A stretch of DNA of 64,000 nt, from assembly GCA_003242675.1 (NCBI GenBank), contig QGVE01000002.1:9448-73447 (forward strand), in the 5' to 3' direction. Position 1 is the stretch's first letter. Each line of letters begins with the position of its first letter. Of the stretch, positions 59,578-64,000 are shown in pieces. The stretch is from Bacillota bacterium (lineage in GTDB: Bacteria > Bacillota_E > Symbiobacteriia > Symbiobacteriales > Symbiobacteriaceae). The position numbers and the translations under genes were made by a program. Below the pieces are notes generated by a model, which saw only the letters and a program-made list of their open reading frames with translations, was not told the DNA's origin and ran no database searches.

Positions 59578-60086
59578 TTTCCGGGACAACGCCGGCCAGC
59601 GGTGTCCTGGGCCCAAGGCCGCGGAAGGGTGAACGGTCCTACCTGGATGGAGTCATGGCGACCAGTCTGCAGGGTGACGCCCGACACAACCCACGCGATG
59701 CCGAACTCCGTGCCCTCGCCCAGGTGTGCTGCGGGACGCCTGGGAGCTCGGTGAATGATGGCGTAGTGCTTGACCCTCTCGGCCTCGGCAACGAACACGT
59801 CATCGCCGAGGGGCCACGGGCGCTCATACCGCGCCTGCCTCCCCGTAGCTGACACTGACGCAGGGGCGCTGCCGTACAGCACGTCCCACTGGTCCAGAGC
59901 ATCCCGGTAGTACATCTCTCCGGCGACCAGGCGCAGTGTCTCGCCAGTTGGTGCCCTGACAACCATCGGCTCCGTGGCCACGGAGGGGGCATGAAGGAGG
60001 TAGACCTGCCCCTGCGTCTCGACTCCGTCCTCCACATGGGTCAGCGCAGGCGGGTTTGGCACAACGATCCTTGCCACCTCGCCCAC
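59517..60086 (-). pseudogene. Phage gene of unknown function, 3' end cut off by the IS element
   Basis: GTG 60086 follows AGGAGGTG. About 169 phage-derived codons (to about 59578) begin with GEVARIVVPNPPALTHVEDG and are rich in Val, Arg and Tyr. The frame then reads into the right IS end and stops at 59517, so the last ~20 residues come from the IS. No family is recognised. It is the leftmost gene of the prophage remnant, downstream of the tape-measure remnant, so it is probably a tail-associated protein. Confidence 0.7.
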
Positions 60087-60089
60087 AGG

Positions 60090-60368
60090 CTACACCTCCT
60101 CAGTCGGCTCCTCGTCGGTCGGCAGAGGCTCCGTAAACCAGTCCGTGATGATACCTCCATCGCCGCAGACGATCACCAAGACCCCATCACTAAACTCTGC
60201 CCGATGCTCGCCCGCAGCTGCAGGCTGCCCGTCGATAAGCAGCATGTCCTCTCGCACCGTCCAGCCGGAGGTCTCAGACGCGAGTAGCAGGGTCTCATCG
60301 GCGTGCGGGCGGGGAGGAACAGTGGTGCCGCGGCGCATGGGAATGGTCCATCTAAAGGGCATTAGCAT
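60090..60368 (-). CDS. Small phage protein of unknown function
   Basis: A 92-residue protein starting with LMPFRWTIPMRRGTTVPP. The middle part (TLLLASETSGWTVREDMLLI) and acidic C-terminus (PLPTDEEPTEEV) look folded but match no family I know. ATG 60368 follows GGGAGGTGAC. It is 3 bases from the next gene and downstream of the tape-measure remnant, which places it among tail or lysis-side genes of the prophage. Confidence 0.65.
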   Translation of the reverse strand: MLMPFRWTIPMRRGTTVPPRPHADETLLLASETSGWTVREDMLLIDGQPAAAGEHRAEFSDGVLVIVCGDGGIITDWFTEPLPTDEEPTEEV

Positions 60369-60386
60369 GTCACCTCCCAAAGGCAA

Positions 60387-60410
60387 GGGGCACCCATACC
60401 CGGGTGCCCC
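60387..60410 (-). terminator. Hairpin after the tape-measure remnant
   Basis: A 9-bp stem (60387-60395 with 60402-60410) with a 6-nt loop lies between the tape-measure end and the next small gene. The T tract on the minus strand is poor. Confidence 0.45.
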
Positions 60411-60423
60411 ATATGCGTTTGAC

Positions 60424-61357
60424 CTAGCCGCCGGTCCGCAGCCGGGTCTGCCCAGCCTGCACGAGGGCGCTCAACAGGCCCTGCTCGGTGCCCTGCTTGG
60501 CGGCCGTCTTTACTGCCGTTGCGGTCTGCGCGTCGGCGGCGCCGTTTATCGTGATGCTGACTTGCGCCGTTGCGTTGGTCGTTCCCGCGCGAGTAGTCCT
60601 TGATCGACGCCGGCAGTTCAGGCGTGACCAGCCGCATGGAGTCGATCTGGGCCTGAGCGCTGCTGATCTCCGCGAGCGCTGCCTGGATCCGTGCGGCAGC
60701 CGCCTCGGCGGCCGCAGCCGTCGCGCTCCACTCAGCCCTCACTGTGGCGAGGGTGGACTGGAACACGGCTACGTAGGCGTCCATGCCCTGCTGGGCGGCC
60801 TCCGCCAGAGCGGCCAGTTGTTCGGTTTCCATGGTCAGCACCTGGTCCCAGAATGCCTGCCGGTCGGCCAGCTCCTGCTGGTGAGCCTCGCGCAGGCGCG
60901 CCAGGCGGTCCTGCTCGTACCGAATCTCTTCGTCGTAGGAGCGCCGGATGGCGTCCAGCCGGTCGCGCTCGGCCTGGATCCGGTCCTGCAGACGCTCGCG
61001 GATCCGGGCACGCTCATCCTCGCGTTCGGCCTCGGCGATCTGCTGCTGCAGCTCGCGGGCCCGGGCCTCGTCGTAGGTCCAGACCAGTTCGCCAGTGATC
61101 GGATCGACCTTCTGGAACCGGGTGTCGGCCATGACCTCGGCCAGCTCAGCCCGCAGCTCCTGCAGCCGGTTGCGGCGGTCCTCGGCCGCCCATAGGCGCT
61201 CCAGCGCGTCGAGCTCGTCCTGCAAGGCCCGGATCCGGGCCTGGGCGGCCTCCTCGGCGGCCTCTTTCTCCGCCCGGAGGCACTCGATGCGCCGCTCGAT
61301 CAGCCGTTCCTGGCGCTCGAACTGCTCGCGCAGGGCCCTGAGGTCGGCCTCGGCCAC
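60424..61357 (-). pseudogene. Tape-measure protein C-terminal remnant with frameshift
   Basis: From about 61357 to 60600 the frame encodes a long heptad-rich coiled coil (ALREQFERQERLIERRIECL, RLREAHQQELADRQAFWDQV), typical of the C-terminal part of Gram-positive phage tape-measure proteins. After IKDY (near 60597) the frame reads out into basic nonsense. The natural ending is in another frame: ATAQVSITINGAADAQTATA and then LLSALVQAGQTRLRTGG, stopping at 60424. A single-base indel near 60595 explains this. It joins the upstream piece by another frameshift near 61365. Confidence 0.75.
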
Positions 61358-61358
61358 G

Positions 61359-61733
61359 GCCTGTCTCGGCGGCTTCCTTCTCCGCCCGCTCGCGCTCGGC
61401 GATGGACCGCCGAACCGCTGCCATCAGCTGCTCTTCTATCGCCATGCGCTCGTCGGCGGTCAGCTCGTACGTCTGCAGGATTTCGTTGAGGCGCCGGATC
61501 TCATGGATTTCGGACACGATGTCGGTCGTGAGCCGCTGCAGTGCGGCTTGCTCGGCTTCGCCCGGGGTGGCTGTGGCGTCATTCGCCTGCGGGGGCCCAA
61601 CTGTGGCCGCCAGGACCCCGGCACTGATGCGCGGCGGCGTTGAGGCGATCAGGTCGGCCCAGAGGAGGGAAAGAGCCTGCGGCAGGTCGATCTCGTGTTC
61701 GAACGTGGTGTAGTTGGTCGCCGCCAGGTGCAT
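61359..61733 (-). pseudogene. Deletion junction: portal fragment fused to tape-measure fragment
   Basis: This frame is continuous with the portal piece at 61740 except for an in-frame TAG. Its first ~35 residues still read like portal sequence (EIDLPQALSLLWADLIASTP). It then turns into coiled coil of tape-measure type (VSEIHEIRRLNEILQTYELT and ERERAEKEAAE). Near 61365 the frame breaks; the next frame continues VAEADLRALREQ. The switch from portal to tape-measure sequence near 61625 implies that the intervening head and tail genes were deleted. Confidence 0.65.
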
Positions 61734-61739
61734 CAGCAG

Positions 61740-61961
61740 CTACTGGATGGTCACCGGGTCGCGCTTCTCCGTGGCATCGCCCAGGGCCGCTGGCTGCAGG
61801 CGCTTGTACTGCTCGGCGAAGACCTCGGTGTGGAAGCCCTTGAAGAGCTGCCTGTTCTCGCGGATCTTCTTGAACACCTCGGCGTAGTTGACGCCGTGCA
61901 CGACCGGGGGCCACGGCTGGCCCACGGCCAGGAACGGCGGCATCGGGTACTGCTCAGCCAA
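61740..61961 (-). pseudogene. Portal-protein N-terminal fragment ended by an in-frame amber stop
   Basis: 73 codons read YPMPPFLAVGQPWPP, then NYAEVFKKIRENRQLFKGFH and TEVFAEQYKRL. This resembles the N-terminus of SPP1-like portal proteins, with the usual arm and a 'G-H-x-E-V-F' helix. TAG at 61740-61742 interrupts it. The frame continues past the stop with LLMHLAATNYTTFEHEIDLP, as expected for portal, so a CAG to TAG change is likely. It directly follows the large terminase, as portal genes do. Confidence 0.72.
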
Positions 61962-61974
61962 CGGGTTTCACCTC

Positions 61975-63291
61975 CTACCAGGCCGGGTGCTTGGCGACGG
62001 GCGCCCGGGCCAGGCCGTCGCGCTTGAAGTAGGTGTACAGGCCGTAGCGCAACGCGTCCGCGAGGTGATCGTTCTCCTTCAGCGGAGCGTTTTCGCCTCG
62101 GGCCTGCGCCTTCGGGTCCCACACGTAGGAGGCCAGCTCCCGAAGCAGGTTCGGGGCCGCCCCCCGGACGATGAAAAGCCGCCGGGTGGAGAAGAAGCTC
62201 GCCACCAGGCGGATGCCATCGAGGATCGCGTTGTCGGCGTCCTTGACGTTGTGGACGCCGTCTTTCTTGAGCTGGGCCTTGAAGCTGGCCGCAGACGGGT
62301 CAACGTAGATCGTGACCGGTGCCGTCCTGTTCAGGCCCTGGATGAACTCCCTCAGGTCGGCGCTGTACTCGGCGTCGGTCTTTTGCCGGCCTTTCTGCCG
62401 GCTGTCCCAGTAGTACTCGCCGGCCACGTAAGCCTCTTCCTGCTTCGTATGCTGGTTCCGCACCACGGCGATCTTCAGGAAGCCAGTGGGGTTGGCCGTA
62501 CCGTAGTCGACTGGAACCAGCCAGGCCCGGACCGGCAGGTCCGGCATCCGGTCCACGACGTGCACGGCCTCGTCGAACATGTCGTAGACCGCGCCTTCGG
62601 CGAGCACCCAGAGGCCCAGGATGTACCGCTTGTACCACAGGCCGGAGAACATGTGCTGGTACCTGGCCTTCCGCTCGGGCGACAGCGTCAGGTTGTCGTC
62701 CATGGTGAAGTGCAGGTAGACGATGCGCTTCTCCCGGGCCTTGTCGATGTACTCACGCTTGAACCAGTGCTGCGGGCCGCCGGCCGGGTTGCAGGTGCAG
62801 AAGATCTTGGCGCCTTCGACCGAGCAACGGGCGATGGCCTGCTCGACGAAGCTCTCGGGGAACAGGGCGACTTCATCAAGCAGGGCGCCGGCCGCCGTGA
62901 GGCCCAGCACCACGTCCTGCGCCACTTCGTTGTTGGCGCCGAACAGGTAGTACGTGTTCGTGCCGATCTGGACGTAGTGCTCCGACTGGTTGTACCGGTA
63001 GGGAATGCCCATCGCCGCCAAAATCGAGAACATGGGCCGGAGGATGTTCCTCTTCACGGCTCCCATCGACCGGCCGGCGATGATGAACGCCTGGTGCTGG
63101 AACGTGGTCTGCGACCAGACGACGAAGCTGATGATCGTCGGGACGGTCTTGCCGGAGCGAACAGCCCCGTCGGCGATCATCATGTCGTAGTCGTGGACCG
63201 GGCTGTCCGGGTGCCACCAGGTGAGGACCTGCTTCTGCTTCTTGGAGAAGGGCTGGAACTGGAAGGCGGCGGCGGTGGCTTGGCGGGTCAT
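61975..63291 (-). CDS. terL: Phage terminase large subunit (PBSX type)
   Basis: A 438-residue DNA-packaging ATPase/nuclease. Walker A is GAVRSGKTVPTI, Walker B is GALLDEVALF, and the C-terminal nuclease region has VDYGTANPTG, VTIYVDPSAASFKAQL and NDHLADALRY. The frame is intact. It overlaps the small-terminase stop by 4 bases (ATGA) and reads leftward toward the portal remnant, the usual phage order. The prophage it belongs to extends past the right edge of the window. Confidence 0.93.
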   Translation of the reverse strand: MTRQATAAAFQFQPFSKKQKQVLTWWHPDSPVHDYDMMIADGAVRSGKTVPTIISFVVWSQTTFQHQAFIIAGRSMGAVKRNILRPMFSILAAMGIPYRYNQSEHYVQIGTNTYYLFGANNEVAQDVVLGLTAAGALLDEVALFPESFVEQAIARCSVEGAKIFCTCNPAGGPQHWFKREYIDKAREKRIVYLHFTMDDNLTLSPERKARYQHMFSGLWYKRYILGLWVLAEGAVYDMFDEAVHVVDRMPDLPVRAWLVPVDYGTANPTGFLKIAVVRNQHTKQEEAYVAGEYYWDSRQKGRQKTDAEYSADLREFIQGLNRTAPVTIYVDPSAASFKAQLKKDGVHNVKDADNAILDGIRLVASFFSTRRLFIVRGAAPNLLRELASYVWDPKAQARGENAPLKENDHLADALRYGLYTYFKRDGLARAPVAKHPAW

Positions 63292-63908
63292 CCGGCCTCA
63301 CCTTCCCCGGCGCCGTAGTCGTCCCAGGCATCCGCCACTGCCCCGGCCAGGGCCGCCTTGAAGGCCTCCAGGTCGCCGGTCTGTGGCTGCCCATCGCCGG
63401 CCTCGATCTTGTGCTTCAGCTCCAGGAGCCGGGCCTTCTTGTCCTGCACCCGGGTAAGCGCCTTTTCGATGGCCTGGATCTGCCCAAGCACGCCCGCCCG
63501 CTTCGCCGTGACGAGGTCGACCGGCCCCTTGGGGCCCTCGCCCTTCTCGTGGGAGATCTCGACGACGGTCATGCCCAGCTCGTCGGCTTCCCGGCGGAGC
63601 TTTTCAATCCGCTGGAGCATCCGGCGCTCCCGGATGGTGATGAGCCGGATCTCGTGGTCGATCTGCGCCAGCTTGCTCGTGTCCAGCGAGAGGAACAGCT
63701 CTCGCTCGTCGTCGTCCAGCACGTCGAAGAAGATGGTCTCGTACTCGCCCGTCTTGAGAGCGTTCTTGTTGCCCTTGGGCGCACCCGGTCCGCCCGGGTT
63801 GCCGGGTTTGAAGCCGGTGCTGTGTGGACCCGGCGGCGGGGGCTGTCGACCGTTTGTTTTCGGCTTCGGGGGTGTCCGTGTCAAGCTTCGGTAGGCGGTC
63901 TCGCACAA
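63288..63908 (-). CDS. terS: Phage terminase small subunit, N-terminus uncertain
   Basis: 206 residues in the open frame. The recognisable part is PGNPGGPGAPKGNKNALKTG followed by EYETIFFDVLDDDERELF and a long coiled coil (LAQIDHEIRLITIRERRMLQ), typical of YqaS/PBSX-like small terminases. The usual N-terminal helix-turn-helix is missing from this frame. The TTG at 63908 has no ribosome site, so the gene may be 5'-truncated or frameshifted near 63850-63900. It is coupled to terL. Confidence 0.72.
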   Translation of the reverse strand: MCETAYRSLTRTPPKPKTNGRQPPPPGPHSTGFKPGNPGGPGAPKGNKNALKTGEYETIFFDVLDDDERELFLSLDTSKLAQIDHEIRLITIRERRMLQRIEKLRREADELGMTVVEISHEKGEGPKGPVDLVTAKRAGVLGQIQAIEKALTRVQDKKARLLELKHKIEAGDGQPQTGDLEAFKAALAGAVADAWDDYGAGEGEAG

Positions 63909-63920
63909 GGTGTAGTGGAA

Positions 63921-64000
63921 TCAGGCAATCCGAGGCAGTATGTGGGCGATCTGGCGCAGGACGTGCTTGACCCACGGCGCGCCCGCTGCCGGGCCATACA
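63921..64000 (-). CDS. C-terminal end of a gene running off the right edge
   Basis: The last 25 codons before a TGA at 63921-63923 read APWVKHVLRQIAHILPRIA. This is too short to identify. It precedes the small terminase on the same strand, so it may be the end of an upstream prophage gene or a displaced terS N-terminus. Low confidence. Confidence 0.25.
   Translation of the reverse strand, partial: YGPAAGAPWVKHVLRQIAHILPRIA

Overview
The window is very GC-rich, with GTG and TTG starts, strong GGAGG-type ribosome binding sites and Firmicutes gene order. It carries sigH, ctsR-mcsA-mcsB-clpC, disA, mrnC, two T-box leaders and an S-layer-homology protein. This combination points to a high-GC, spore-former-type Firmicute. 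Symbiobacterium or a close relative is my best guess, inferred from gene content and composition rather than from a database match.

Layout. 1-2.6 kb: 3' part of an SLH protein with about nine tandem beta-rich repeats. 2.6-12.5 kb: mostly minus-strand metabolism (pyruvate:ferredoxin oxidoreductase, gamma-glutamyltransferase, a PD-(D/E)XK-like protein, aconitase), with a small low-complexity protein and a decayed lipoprotein between them. 12.7-20.6 kb: an internally duplicated sensor kinase and its response regulator, DegV, a UPF0173 hydrolase, a hydrolase/membrane fusion, Dus and GreA. 20.8 kb: tRNA-Ala(UGC). 21-31.2 kb: an aerobic respiratory island with a cupredoxin lipoprotein, a rearranged cbb3 oxidase (CcoN, a CcoO-CcoP heme fusion, small TM subunits, CcoG) and a menaquinol:cytochrome c complex (split cytochrome b, Rieske, diheme cytochrome c), followed by a membrane protein and a four-cluster ferredoxin. 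31.3-35.9 kb: HAD phosphatase, EF-G-like GTPase and an RlmI-like methyltransferase.

36-57.4 kb is the conserved Firmicutes 'ctsR to sigH' block: ctsR-mcsA-mcsB-clpC, radA, disA, carD, yacL, ispD, ispF, cysE, cysS, mrnC, rlmB, sigH. Insertions relative to the usual order are a selenium/sulfur trio (YedE transporter, cysteine-desulfurase-like enzyme, small Se/S-carrier-like protein), a T-box-controlled DAHP synthase-chorismate mutase, and thyA-folA. CtsR operators, two T-box leaders and many sigma-A-type promoters are readable.

57.5-64 kb is accessory DNA: a His/Cys-rich small protein, tRNA-Thr(UGU), an IS256-family element, and a decayed prophage whose genes read leftward. The prophage has small and large terminase genes. 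A portal gene with an in-frame stop is then joined to the end of a tape-measure gene carrying two frameshifts. Two small genes follow, the last cut by the IS. The capsid and most tail genes appear to be deleted.

I did not find a clearly new defence or mobile system. The most unusual features are the rearranged cbb3 oxidase, the duplicated histidine kinase, the selenium trio, the deletion-fused prophage, and two small low-complexity proteins.
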